A DNA stretch of 54,088 nt from positions 1 through 54,088 of the forward strand of contig DATKOF010000019.1 in the NCBI GenBank assembly GCA_035524795.1, in the 5' to 3' direction. The notes under the pieces were generated by a model, which was not told the origin of the DNA, ran no database searches, and was given only the letters and a program-made list of their open reading frames with translations. The translations under genes were made by a program, and so were the position numbers. This document shows, in pieces, positions 1 to 7,712 of this stretch; positions within the stretch are counted from its first letter, which is position 1, and each line of letters starts with the position of its first letter. Origin of the DNA: DATKOF01 sp035524795 (GTDB lineage: Bacteria; Pseudomonadota; Gammaproteobacteria; Burkholderiales; SG8-41).

Positions 1-604
1 TTTTATTGCGCGCCCGCGGCAGTCTGAGGCGCAGAAAATACAGCGCCGCGCAGGCCGCCGCCAACAGAACGATTCCGGCCATCAGCATCCTGTTCCTGCC
101 GTCGTTCCCGGCGGCCGCGAGGTCCGGCTTCGGCGGCGCCGCGCTGCGCGATTGCTGCTCCAACGCCCATGGCGCAGGGACGCGCGGTGTCACGGCGTCT
201 CTGGCCGTCAGCGTGAGGTTTACCGGCAACGTGAAATCCACGCCTTTGCCGGGATTATCCGCCGCGCCGACGGTCAATCGTATTCCATCGATGCGCCGGG
301 GCGCGGCGCCCCAGTAGAAAAAATGCGCGACCGCGGTATGGTCGCCGGCGGCCAACCGGGTGACGGCGCTTGATCCCATGTCGGCGAATACCGGATTGCC
401 GTCGGTGCAGGCGTTGATCATCACCGTCACCGGCGCCGTACTTTTTACCTCGAAGCGGACGTAGAACCGCTCGTTGCGCGCGAGCCGCGCGTCGGGCGCG
501 GGATCGGTCGCCAGAAATGTGACCACCGGTTGATCCGGCGTTTGTGCGTATGCGTGCGCGGCGGCGAGCAGGGTGCAGACGAGACAGCGGCGTGCGAAGC
601 GCAT
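1..604 (-). CDS. Partial secreted protein with C-terminal membrane anchor, unknown function
   Basis: An open frame of 201 codons starts at ATG 604 and runs off the left edge without a stop. The first ~20 residues form a signal peptide (RR, hydrophobic LVCTLLAAAHA, then A-Y-A before Q). The middle is a beta-rich segment with regularly placed hydrophobics. The end carries one hydrophobic span (about residues 176-192, MLMAGIVLLAAACAALYFL) followed by basic residues, so the protein is probably anchored with a short cytoplasmic tail. It starts 5 bp after the mnmC stop, in the same direction, so it is likely co-transcribed. I do not recognise the family. A DUF4384-like or other envelope beta-domain is possible but unsupported. 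Confidence 0.6.
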   Translation of the reverse strand, partial: MRFARRCLVCTLLAAAHAYAQTPDQPVVTFLATDPAPDARLARNERFYVRFEVKSTAPVTVMINACTDGNPVFADMGSSAVTRLAAGDHTAVAHFFYWGAAPRRIDGIRLTVGAADNPGKGVDFTLPVNLTLTARDAVTPRVPAPWALEQQSRSAAPPKPDLAAAGNDGRNRMLMAGIVLLAAACAALYFLRLRLPRARNK

Positions 605-609
605 TTTTC

Positions 610-2556
610 TCACAGATCAGAAGGCGCGAGTTTACCGCGGCGCAGCTGTTTCAGCACGAAGCGCCCGGGATCGACGGCGTCCGCCAGCGTTGTTTCAACC
701 GGCAGAGCTTCGCCTTCGATGATGCTGGCCAGCAGTTCGCCGCCGAGCGCCGCCCATGTCAACCCGCGCGATGCGTAGCCGAAGGCGCCGTACAGCCCTG
801 TCAGCCGCGGCAGTTCCGCCGGCTGTGCGCCGCCCAGTTCGCCGGCCTGCGCATGCGCCGCATCGATGTCCGGCAGTGCGCCGATCAGCGGCATATGGTC
901 GGGCGCCGCACAGCGAAAGCCGACGTCTCCGCCATACACTGCGGACGGCGGCAGTACGGCATCCGGCAGCAGCCGCGCGACGCGTTCGAGATTGAGCGCG
1001 TGCTGCGCCGGCTGCGGCAGCGGATCTTCGACGCCGGGATCGTAGCTTGCGCCTGCGATTGCGGTGCCGTTTCCCGTCGGCAACAGATAACCGCCGCCGC
1101 AGAGCACTGTCGACAATTGCGACAGCGCCGGCGCCTGCAACAATGTGATCTGTCCACGGATGCGCTGCAACGGCGCGCCGACGACGGTCAGTCGCGCCGC
1201 ATCGTGCGCGCCGGCGAGCACCACCACCGGTGCTGCGGCGATCACGCTGCCGTCGCGCGCCAGCACCCGCCAGCCCGCAACGTCGCGGACGAGAGCGTGC
1301 GCCGCGCTGTTGAAATGCACGGTCAGATTTTCCATGGCCGCCAGCTGCGCGGCGATCAGCTCGGCCGGGCGCAGCCAGCCGCCGGCGGGAAACCACCAGC
1401 CGCCGCTGGAGAGACGGTGGCCTGCAAGTTGCCCGGCTTTTTCGCGCGGCAGGTATTGCGCATAGTCGGGCGGATAACCCAACGCGCGCAGCGTTTCTGC
1501 CATCTTCATTTCCTCGCCGCCGCCGGCGAGTTGCAGCGCGCCGCAACGCCGCCACGTGAAAGCGCGGCCCGCGGCCTGCAGCGCCTGCCAGCGGTCGAGC
1601 GCATGCAGAAAGCCGGCGCGCGTGAAGCGCGACAGCAGGCAATCGTCGGGCGACAGATGCGGATGAAAAATTCCGGCCGGCATGCCCGACGCTTCGGCGG
1701 CGGGGCAGGAACGGCGTTCGATGATTTCCACATGCCAGCCGCGCGCGGCGAGCCGTTCGGTCGCCGCCGCGCCGGCAAGCCCGGCGCCGATCACGATCGC
1801 GCGGCGCTCCGGCCATTGTGGCGCAGGCGCTGGCGCCTGCCGGCGCGAGCCGCGCGGCGCGTAGTGGCCGGCCAGCATTTCGCGCTTGCGGCCGTAGCCG
1901 GCGCGCTTTTCGACCGCGAAGCCGGCATCGGCCAATGCCTCGCGCACCGCGCGCGCCGTCGTGTAGGTCGCAAATGTCGTGTCGCGTTTCGCCAGCCGCG
2001 CCAGTGCCTTCATCGTCTGCGGCGACCACATCCGGGAATTGCGCTCGGGGGAGAAGCCGTCGAGATAAAACGCGTCGGCGCCGACGCGCAGCGAGTTTGC
2101 CACCGCGGTGATGTCGCCGAACGCCAGCGTCAGTATTACGCGTCCGTCGTCGAATTGCCGCCGCTGCAGACCGGGCACCAGTAATGGCCAAGCGGACTGC
2201 AGCTGCGCCGCCAGCGGCGCGAACTCGGGGTAGCGCGCATGGAGCGCGGCCAGCGCATCGCGCTGGAACGGATGTTTTTCAATCGAGACGAAATACAGCC
2301 GCCCGCAGCGCTGCGGATCGGCGCGCCACGCCTGCCAGGTTGCGAGAAAGTTCAGTCCCGATCCGAAACCGGACTCGACGATCGTGAAACTGTGCGCCTG
2401 CGCCCAGCGCGAAGGCAGATCGTTGCCGGCGAGGAAAATATGCCGCGCCTGTCCCGGCCCCGAATCGGCGCTGTGATAGATGTCGTGATAGATCGGCGAA
2501 AACGGGGTGCCGGAAGCGTCGAATGCCAGCGGTGCCGGGTCGAGTTTTGCCGTCAA
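610..2556 (-). CDS. mnmC: Bifunctional tRNA 5-methylaminomethyl-2-thiouridine synthase MnmC
   Basis: This enzyme finishes the wobble-uridine modification mnm5s2U34. Its C-terminal FAD-dependent oxidase domain removes the carboxymethyl group and its N-terminal SAM domain methylates. The SAM motif ESGFGSGLNFL, the motif FYLDGFSPERN, and then the Rossmann FAD motif VIGAGLAGAAATERL in the second half are visible in the expected order. The frame can be extended to GTG 2640 or ATG 2634, but a strong intrinsic terminator for rpoH lies inside that extension. The TTG at 2556 gives an N-terminus (TAKLDPAPLAFDASGTPFS) that fits the family start, so I chose it. No clear Shine-Dalgarno precedes the TTG. 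The gene lies downstream of rpoH. Confidence 0.9.
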   Translation of the reverse strand: MTAKLDPAPLAFDASGTPFSPIYHDIYHSADSGPGQARHIFLAGNDLPSRWAQAHSFTIVESGFGSGLNFLATWQAWRADPQRCGRLYFVSIEKHPFQRDALAALHARYPEFAPLAAQLQSAWPLLVPGLQRRQFDDGRVILTLAFGDITAVANSLRVGADAFYLDGFSPERNSRMWSPQTMKALARLAKRDTTFATYTTARAVREALADAGFAVEKRAGYGRKREMLAGHYAPRGSRRQAPAPAPQWPERRAIVIGAGLAGAAATERLAARGWHVEIIERRSCPAAEASGMPAGIFHPHLSPDDCLLSRFTRAGFLHALDRWQALQAAGRAFTWRRCGALQLAGGGEEMKMAETLRALGYPPDYAQYLPREKAGQLAGHRLSSGGWWFPAGGWLRPAELIAAQLAAMENLTVHFNSAAHALVRDVAGWRVLARDGSVIAAAPVVVLAGAHDAARLTVVGAPLQRIRGQITLLQAPALSQLSTVLCGGGYLLPTGNGTAIAGASYDPGVEDPLPQPAQHALNLERVARLLPDAVLPPSAVYGGDVGFRCAAPDHMPLIGALPDIDAAHAQAGELGGAQPAELPRLTGLYGAFGYASRGLTWAALGGELLASIIEGEALPVETTLADAVDPGRFVLKQLRRGKLAPSDL

Positions 2557-2597
2557 GGTCGGTTGCCGCGGAAAATCGCTATTATCCGGCAGCGGAA

Positions 2598-2626
2598 ATA
2601 AAAAAGGCGGCCGTGGCCGCCTTTCC
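2598..2626 (-). terminator. Rho-independent terminator of rpoH
   Basis: Read on the minus strand, AAAGGCGGCC pairs with GGCCGCCTTT (2615-2624 with 2603-2612, 10 bp, 2-4 nt loop) and runs into a T tract. It begins 25 nt past the rpoH stop. The hairpin overlaps the upstream part of the longest mnmC frame, which argues for the internal mnmC start at 2556. Confidence 0.85.
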
Positions 2627-2648
2627 GGACTCATCGTCACTGCGGAAC

Positions 2649-3500
2649 TTAAACCGTTACACCGATCACGCCGCGCATTTTCTGCAGCGCCTTCTGTTCG
2701 ATCTGGCGGATGCGTTCCGCCGACACGCCGAACTCGTCGGCCAGTTCGTGCAGCGTAGCCGTGTCCTTTTCGCGCAGCCAGCGCGCTTCGATGATGCGGC
2801 GGCTGCGCGCGTCGAGCCCGGCCAGCGCCTTTTCCAGACCTTGATGCCGCAGCCGCGCCGCTTCCTCATGCTCGATGATGCGTCCAGGCTCGGCGTCTTC
2901 GGCCGGCAGGTAGTTGATCGGCGCGTAGCCTTCTCCATCGCTGTCATCAACCGGTTCGAGCGCGATGTCGTGACCGCCGAGCCGGGTCTCCATTTCGACC
3001 ACTTCTTCCGGCTTGACACCAAGGGTTTTCGCGATCGCCTTGACTTCCTCGCTACCCAGCGTGTCGAGTCCCCGCTTCATGCTGCGCAGATTGAAGAACA
3101 GCTTGCGCTGCGCCTTGGTGGTCGCGATCTTGACCAAGCGCCAGTTGCGCAGGATGAATTCATGGATTTCGGCGCGGATCCAGTGCATCGCGAACGACAC
3201 TAGGCGCACGCCGCGTTCGGGGTCGAAGCGCTTGACCGCTTTCATCAGCCCGATGTTGCCTTCCTGGATCAGGTCGGACTGCGGCAGTCCATAGCCGCGG
3301 TAACCGCGCGCAACTGCGACCACCAGCCGCAGATGCGATACGATCAACTGACGCGCCGCATCCAGATCATCGTGCTGGCGGAAGCGCCGCGCCAATTCGA
3401 GTTCTTGCTGTTGCGACAGCAGCGGAAACCGGTTCACCGTCTGGATATAGCTGTCGAGACTGCCGGTCACCGCCAAAGGCAGCGCATAATTTGTGGTCAT
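2649..3500 (-). CDS. rpoH: RNA polymerase heat-shock sigma factor RpoH (sigma-32)
   Basis: This sigma-70 family factor directs transcription of heat-shock genes. At 283 residues it has the usual length. Region 2 is seen as SDLIQEGNIGLMKAVKRFDP followed by MHWIRAEIHEFILRNW. The RpoH box QRKLFFNLR is at residues 131-139, and region 4 ends with VSAERIRQIEQKALQKMR. The frame continues upstream to 3701, but ATG 3500 is preceded by GAGAGGA at a good distance and begins the conserved MTTNYALPLA. It is the last gene of the ftsY-ftsE-ftsX-rpoH arrangement but has its own promoter with a CIRCE operator (3527-3556). It ends in a strong terminator at 2598-2626. Confidence 0.97.
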   Translation of the reverse strand: MTTNYALPLAVTGSLDSYIQTVNRFPLLSQQQELELARRFRQHDDLDAARQLIVSHLRLVVAVARGYRGYGLPQSDLIQEGNIGLMKAVKRFDPERGVRLVSFAMHWIRAEIHEFILRNWRLVKIATTKAQRKLFFNLRSMKRGLDTLGSEEVKAIAKTLGVKPEEVVEMETRLGGHDIALEPVDDSDGEGYAPINYLPAEDAEPGRIIEHEEAARLRHQGLEKALAGLDARSRRIIEARWLREKDTATLHELADEFGVSAERIRQIEQKALQKMRGVIGVTV

Positions 3501-3526
3501 TGTGTCTGTTCCTCTCATCGGACTTG

Positions 3527-3556
3527 ATTCTAGCACTCTCATTGTCAGAGTGCCAA
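3527..3556 (-). promoter_or_regulatory. Putative sigma-70 promoter of rpoH
   Basis: On the minus strand, TTGGCA (3556-3551) and TAGAAT (3532-3527) are separated by 18 bp. They lie 27 nt upstream of the rpoH ATG. The spacer is occupied by the CIRCE palindrome, the arrangement expected for HrcA repression. Confidence 0.65.
3530..3556. promoter_or_regulatory. CIRCE element (HrcA operator)
   Basis: CTAGCACTC (3530-3538), nine spacer bases, then GAGTGCCAA (3548-3556). The consensus is TTAGCACTC-N9-GAGTGCTAA, so each arm has one mismatch and the spacing is exact. CIRCE is bound by the heat-shock repressor HrcA. Its position inside the rpoH promoter implies that HrcA controls sigma-32 here; that is inference. 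Confidence 0.85.
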
Positions 3557-3615
3557 AGTCGGGAAAGGTTCCCGCCCAGCGCGGGATGATCGAAATGATA
3601 GAGTATATAAAACAG

Positions 3616-4536
3616 TCACTTGGATTCCGCTTCGAGCAGAGCGATGTGGCGGCCGGCGGAGAGCCATGCGCCGAGCCAGCCAAGAGCCGCCGCTGCTGCA
3701 AACAGGATCACGCTGGCGTTGAAGCCGGGATAGCCGAACTGGAACGGGATGACGGCGGGTTGCGCGATTGTGCCGATCTCATGGTTCAGCAGCGCCACGC
3801 CGCCGACGACCAGCAGCCACGCTGCGCCGCCGCCGGCGAGCCCCAGCAGTACGCCGAAATACAGCAGCGGCCGGCGGATGAAGGCGTCGGTCGCGCCGAT
3901 CAGTTTGGCAACCTCTATTTCATCGCGCTGGGTCAGGATTTGCAGGCGGATCGTATTGAAGGCGACCGCCGCCAGCACGATCGCGAACACTGCCGCCAGC
4001 AGCGCCGTCGCGAAGCGACCGATTCTGAGCAGCGCGTCGAGCCGCTGCGCCCACGCGCTGTCGAGCTGGACATAGGCGACGTGCGGCCACACCTGGATTT
4101 CATCGCGCAGCGCCGCCAATGCCGCGGACGAGCGGTCGCTGGCGACGACCACGAACGCGTCGGGCAGCGGATTCTGCGGCAGGCTGTCGATGGCGTCGGC
4201 GAGGCCGCTGCTCTGTTTCAGTTCCTGCAGCGCCTGCGCGCGCGGCACGAAGCGGAATTTGGCAACGCGCGGATCGCGGCCCAGCTGCTGCCCGATCCCG
4301 GCGGCATCGTCGCGGCTGGCGTCGAGCGCCATGAATACGCTTAATTGCGGCCCTGAGGCGTCGAGTCCGCGCAGCGCGAAGGTCTGTACGCCGTCCAGCG
4401 CGACATAGAATCCGAACGGCAGCGCGAGCGCGAAGCCGATCACCAGAACATTGAACAGGCTGCCGAACGGTGCGCCGGCGAACCGCGCCAGCGCCGCGCG
4501 CAGGCCGCGCGCGTGCTGGGTGAGCCACGCCGTCAC
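3616..4536 (-). CDS. ftsX: Cell-division ABC-like membrane protein FtsX
   Basis: FtsX is the membrane partner of FtsE and couples ATP hydrolysis to activation of cell-wall amidases at the septum. The 306 residues show an N-terminal transmembrane segment (about 26-46), a periplasmic domain (about 55-165), and three C-terminal hydrophobic segments, the last around LFAAAAALGWLGAWL. This is the standard four-TM FtsX layout. The start overlaps the ftsE stop by 4 bp (ATGA), so the two are translationally coupled. About 60 bp separate its stop from the rpoH -35 box. Confidence 0.95.
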   Translation of the reverse strand: MTAWLTQHARGLRAALARFAGAPFGSLFNVLVIGFALALPFGFYVALDGVQTFALRGLDASGPQLSVFMALDASRDDAAGIGQQLGRDPRVAKFRFVPRAQALQELKQSSGLADAIDSLPQNPLPDAFVVVASDRSSAALAALRDEIQVWPHVAYVQLDSAWAQRLDALLRIGRFATALLAAVFAIVLAAVAFNTIRLQILTQRDEIEVAKLIGATDAFIRRPLLYFGVLLGLAGGGAAWLLVVGGVALLNHEIGTIAQPAVIPFQFGYPGFNASVILFAAAAALGWLGAWLSAGRHIALLEAESK

Positions 4537-5186
4537 GGCTCGACGCTCCCGTGCCTGAGCGCGATCACCTGCGGATTGAGCTGGGCGCGCAACGTCTGGT
4601 CATGACTCGCGATGATGACGGTGACGCCAATCTGGTTGAACGAGCGGAACAGCTCGCCGATGCTGATTGCATAATCGGCGTCGAGATTGCCGGTCGGCTC
4701 ATCGGCCAGCAGGATCGCCGGCCGCTGCACGATGGCGCGCGCGATGCACAACCGCTGCTGTTCGCCGCCGGACAGCGTGATCGGCAGCGCGCGTTCCTGT
4801 CGCAGCAGACCGACCTTGTCGAGCGCGGCGCGCACGCGTTTTGCGATGTCATTGCCGCCATAGCCGGCGATTTCCAGCGGCAACGCGACGTTGTCGAATG
4901 CGCTGCGGTCGAACAGCAGCTTGTGATCCTGAAACACCAGTCCGAAATTGCGCCGCAGGAACGGCACCGCGCGCGGCCCGAGAGCGCCGACATTCTGACC
5001 GTTGACGACGACGCTGCCGGCGCTCGGACGTTCGATTGCGGCGAGCAGCTTCAGCAGTGTCGTCTTGCCGGCGCCGGAATGGCCGGTGACGAACGCGAGT
5101 TCGCCGGCATTGAGCGCAAAGCTGACGTCCTTCAGCGCTTCGTGCCCGCCTGGATAACGCTTCGAAACATGGCTGAATGAAATCAT
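4533..5186 (-). CDS. ftsE: Cell-division ATP-binding protein FtsE
   Basis: This is the cytoplasmic ATPase of the FtsEX complex at the divisome. The 217 residues contain Walker A GHSGAGKTT (35-43), the Q-loop FQDHKLL, signature LSGGEQQ (138-144) and Walker B LLADEPTGNLD (159-169), all intact. The family is normally about 220 residues. It is separated from ftsY by 91 bp that consist almost entirely of a heptad inverted-repeat element, and it is coupled to ftsX by a 4-bp overlap. Confidence 0.97.
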   Translation of the reverse strand: MISFSHVSKRYPGGHEALKDVSFALNAGELAFVTGHSGAGKTTLLKLLAAIERPSAGSVVVNGQNVGALGPRAVPFLRRNFGLVFQDHKLLFDRSAFDNVALPLEIAGYGGNDIAKRVRAALDKVGLLRQERALPITLSGGEQQRLCIARAIVQRPAILLADEPTGNLDADYAISIGELFRSFNQIGVTVIIASHDQTLRAQLNPQVIALRHGSVEP

Positions 5187-5201
5187 TGAAGGACAGGGGT
5201 C

Positions 5202-5280
5202 AGGATTGAGGATTCAGGATCGAGGATGCGTGGGCACGGTCTGTCTGAATCCTGTATCCCATATCCTGAATCCTGATTCA
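5202..5280. repeat. Opposed heptad-repeat element, AGGATTC family (copy 1)
   Basis: The left arm holds four 7-bp units (AGGATTG, AGGATTC, AGGATCG, AGGATGC; 5202-5229). The right arm holds the complement (GAATCCT, GTATCCC, ATATCCT, GAATCCT; 5247-5274, plus a partial unit). The arms could form an imperfect hairpin around a 17-nt loop. The last partial unit contains the ftsY stop codon (5278-5280). The same unit family recurs between tolQ and tolR. Confidence 0.8.
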
Positions 5281-6201
5281 TCCCAGCAGCGCATCGACGA
5301 ATTCGGCGGCGTCGAACGGCCGCAAGTCGTCGATGCCTTCGCCGACACCGACGAAGCGCAGCGGGATCGGCTTGTAGCGGGCGATCGCCGCCAGCACGCC
5401 GCCCTTGGCGGTGCCGTCGAGCTTGGTCAGCGTGATGCCGGTGACGCCGAGTGCCTCGTCGAACGCCTTGACCTGGTTGACCGCGTTCTGTCCGGTATTG
5501 GCGTCGAGCACCAGCATCACTTCGTGCGGCGCGCCCGGCAGCGCCTTGGCGATCACGCGCTTGACCTTGCGGATCTCCTCCATCAGGTGCAGTTGCGTCG
5601 GCAGCCGGCCAGCGGTATCGGCCAGCACCAGATCGACACCGCGCGCGCGTGCCGCGTTGATCGCGTCGAACGCCACCGCTGCGGCGTCGCCCGCCTGCTG
5701 GGCGATCACTGCGACGTTGTTGCGCGCGCCCCATGCCTCGAGCTGCTCGCGCGCCGCGGCGCGAAAGGTGTCGCCGGCGGCCAGCAGCACCGATTTTCCC
5801 GCCTGCTGATAATAATGCGCGAGTTTTCCGATGGAGGTGGTCTTGCCGGCGCCGTTGACGCCCGCCAGCATCACGACGAACGGCCGATGGGCGGAAATGT
5901 CGAGGGGGACCGCGACCGGCTGCAGCAGTTCGAGCAGGGCAGCGTGCAGCGTCCGCCGGAGTTCCTCGGGGGTGCAGCCATCCGCGCGGCGCAGCCGGTC
6001 AAGCAGAAAACCGGTCGCCGCGACGCCGACGTCGGCGGCGAGCAGCGTCGCCTCGAGCTCGTCGTAAAATGCGGCGTCCGGACGCGCGCCGCGCAGCATT
6101 TCCGACAAGTCGCGGTTCAGCAGGTCGCGGGTGCGCGCCAATCCCGACTTGAGGCGGTCGTTCCAGCCGGTTCCGGGGTCCGGTTTAAGGAAACTTAACA
6201 T
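5278..6201 (-). CDS. ftsY: Signal recognition particle receptor FtsY
   Basis: This SRP GTPase docks SRP-ribosome complexes at the inner membrane for co-translational insertion. The 307 residues consist of an N domain (about 10-95) and a G domain with G1 GVNGAGKTT (114-122), the motif DTAGRLPTQ, and TKLDGTAKGG. The acidic A domain of E. coli FtsY is missing, which is common for short FtsY proteins. The frame extends to 6243, but ATG 6201 begins the conserved MLSFLKPD. Its stop lies in a heptad-repeat element. The gene is divergent from the M16 peptidase pair, with 107 bp between. Confidence 0.95.
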   Translation of the reverse strand: MLSFLKPDPGTGWNDRLKSGLARTRDLLNRDLSEMLRGARPDAAFYDELEATLLAADVGVAATGFLLDRLRRADGCTPEELRRTLHAALLELLQPVAVPLDISAHRPFVVMLAGVNGAGKTTSIGKLAHYYQQAGKSVLLAAGDTFRAAAREQLEAWGARNNVAVIAQQAGDAAAVAFDAINAARARGVDLVLADTAGRLPTQLHLMEEIRKVKRVIAKALPGAPHEVMLVLDANTGQNAVNQVKAFDEALGVTGITLTKLDGTAKGGVLAAIARYKPIPLRFVGVGEGIDDLRPFDAAEFVDALLG

Positions 6202-6308
6202 GCGCAGCGAGGTCAGAGTTATCCATTGTAGAAGTGTGCGCAAGCGCGGTTAGCGCAAATCGCTTAGAATCTGACCGAATAATAATACTTCCGGAATTAT
6301 CCGACACC

Positions 6309-7712
6309 ATGCCTTCCCTGTGCCATATTTGCCGTCTGCTGTCGCCGCTGCTCCTGCTGGCGGCGGCGCTGTTGCAGTTGCCGGCCGCCGCAGCCGCCGG
6401 AATGTCCATGACGATCGAGCAGCATCAACTTGCCAACGGGCTGCGCGTGATCGTCAAGGAAGACCACCGCGCGCCGGTCGTGGTCTCGATGGTCTGGTAC
6501 AGGGTCGGCAGCATTGACGAGGAAAACGGCACTACCGGCATCTCGCACGCGCTTGAGCACATGATGTTCAAGGGCACCAGGCAGGTGCCGGCCGGCGAAT
6601 TTTCGCGGCTGGTCGCCGCGGCTGGCGGCCGCGAGAACGCCTTCACCGACCGCGATTACACCTCGTTTCATCAGCAGTTGCAGAAATCCCGGTTGCCGCT
6701 GGCATTCCGGCTGGAAGCCGACCGCATGCAGAACCTGACGCTGTCGCCGCAGGAGTACGCAAAGGAAATCCGGGTCGTGATGGAGGAGCGCCGCATGCGT
6801 ACCGATGACCAGCCGGAGGCCCGGGTCCAGGAATCGCTGATGGCGACCGCTTTCACCAGCAGCCCGTACCGGGTGCCGGTGATCGGCTGGATGAACGATA
6901 TCCAGAACATGACGGTCGGAGATGTGCGCGACTGGTACCGGCGCTGGTACGCGCCGAACAATGCGATCATCGTCGTGGTCGGCGACGTCAAGGCGCCTGA
7001 AGTATTCGCGCTCGCCGAGAAATACTTCGGCGCGATCAAACCCAAGCTGTTGCCGGAGCGCAAGCCGCAGGAGGAGCCGTCGCAGGAAGGCATTCGGCGC
7101 GTCGTCGTCAAGGCGCCGGCCGAACTGCCGTACCTGATGATGGCGTGGCGCACGCCATGGCTGCACGACCTTGACAAAGAGTGGGAGCCGTACGCGCTCG
7201 ACGTGCTGTCGGAAATTCTCGACGGCAACGAGGCGGCGCGTCTCAATAGTACGCTGGTGCGCAACGAGCGCATCGCGACCTCGATCGGCGTCAGCTATGA
7301 CGACACGCTGCGCGGCCCGGCGCTGTTCATCGTCAGCGGCACGCCGGCGTCCGGCAAGACCGTCGCCGACCTCGAACAGGGCATCCGGCGCGAGATCGCC
7401 AGGATCGCCGCCGACGGCATCAGCGACGAGGAACTGAAGCGCGTCAAGGCGCAACTGGTCGCATCGCAGGTCTATCAACGCGACTCGATGTTCTTCCAGG
7501 CGCTGCAAATCGGTTCGCTGGCGAGCGACGGCTATCCCGCCGACGGCGTTGACCTGATATTGCAAAAACTGCGGCAGGTCACCGCGGCGCAGGTGCAGCA
7601 AGTCGCGAACAAATATTTCAACGACGACGGCCTGACGGTCGCCACGCTTGATCCGCAGCCGTTGAATGGCCGCCGGCTGGCACCGCCGATGGAGATGGAC
7701 CATGTTCGCTAG
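6309..7712 (+). CDS. M16 family zinc metallopeptidase, catalytic subunit
   Basis: The protein has 467 residues with a signal peptide (hydrophobic core about 8-30, ending AAAAAG), so it acts outside the cytoplasm. The inverzincin zinc motif HALEH is at residues 80-84 and the distal glutamate is in VVMEER (E159 or E160), the expected ~75 residues later. The active site therefore looks complete. It is followed by a related subunit without the motif, as in heterodimeric M16B proteases such as mitochondrial processing peptidase. The natural substrate is unknown. ATG 6309 is chosen because it starts directly at the signal peptide. Its stop overlaps the next start by 11 bp. Confidence 0.92.
   Translation: MPSLCHICRLLSPLLLLAAALLQLPAAAAAGMSMTIEQHQLANGLRVIVKEDHRAPVVVSMVWYRVGSIDEENGTTGISHALEHMMFKGTRQVPAGEFSRLVAAAGGRENAFTDRDYTSFHQQLQKSRLPLAFRLEADRMQNLTLSPQEYAKEIRVVMEERRMRTDDQPEARVQESLMATAFTSSPYRVPVIGWMNDIQNMTVGDVRDWYRRWYAPNNAIIVVVGDVKAPEVFALAEKYFGAIKPKLLPERKPQEEPSQEGIRRVVVKAPAELPYLMMAWRTPWLHDLDKEWEPYALDVLSEILDGNEAARLNSTLVRNERIATSIGVSYDDTLRGPALFIVSGTPASGKTVADLEQGIRREIARIAADGISDEELKRVKAQLVASQVYQRDSMFFQALQIGSLASDGYPADGVDLILQKLRQVTAAQVQQVANKYFNDDGLTVATLDPQPLNGRRLAPPMEMDHVR

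Noticed and set aside
544..2184. 546-codon open frame on the plus strand across mnmC
   Set aside because: Antisense shadow of mnmC, rich in R, A, Q and C with no recognisable motif.
6297..7703. 468-codon minus-strand frame opposite the first M16 peptidase
   Set aside because: Antisense composition; the plus-strand frame has a signal peptide and the zinc motif.
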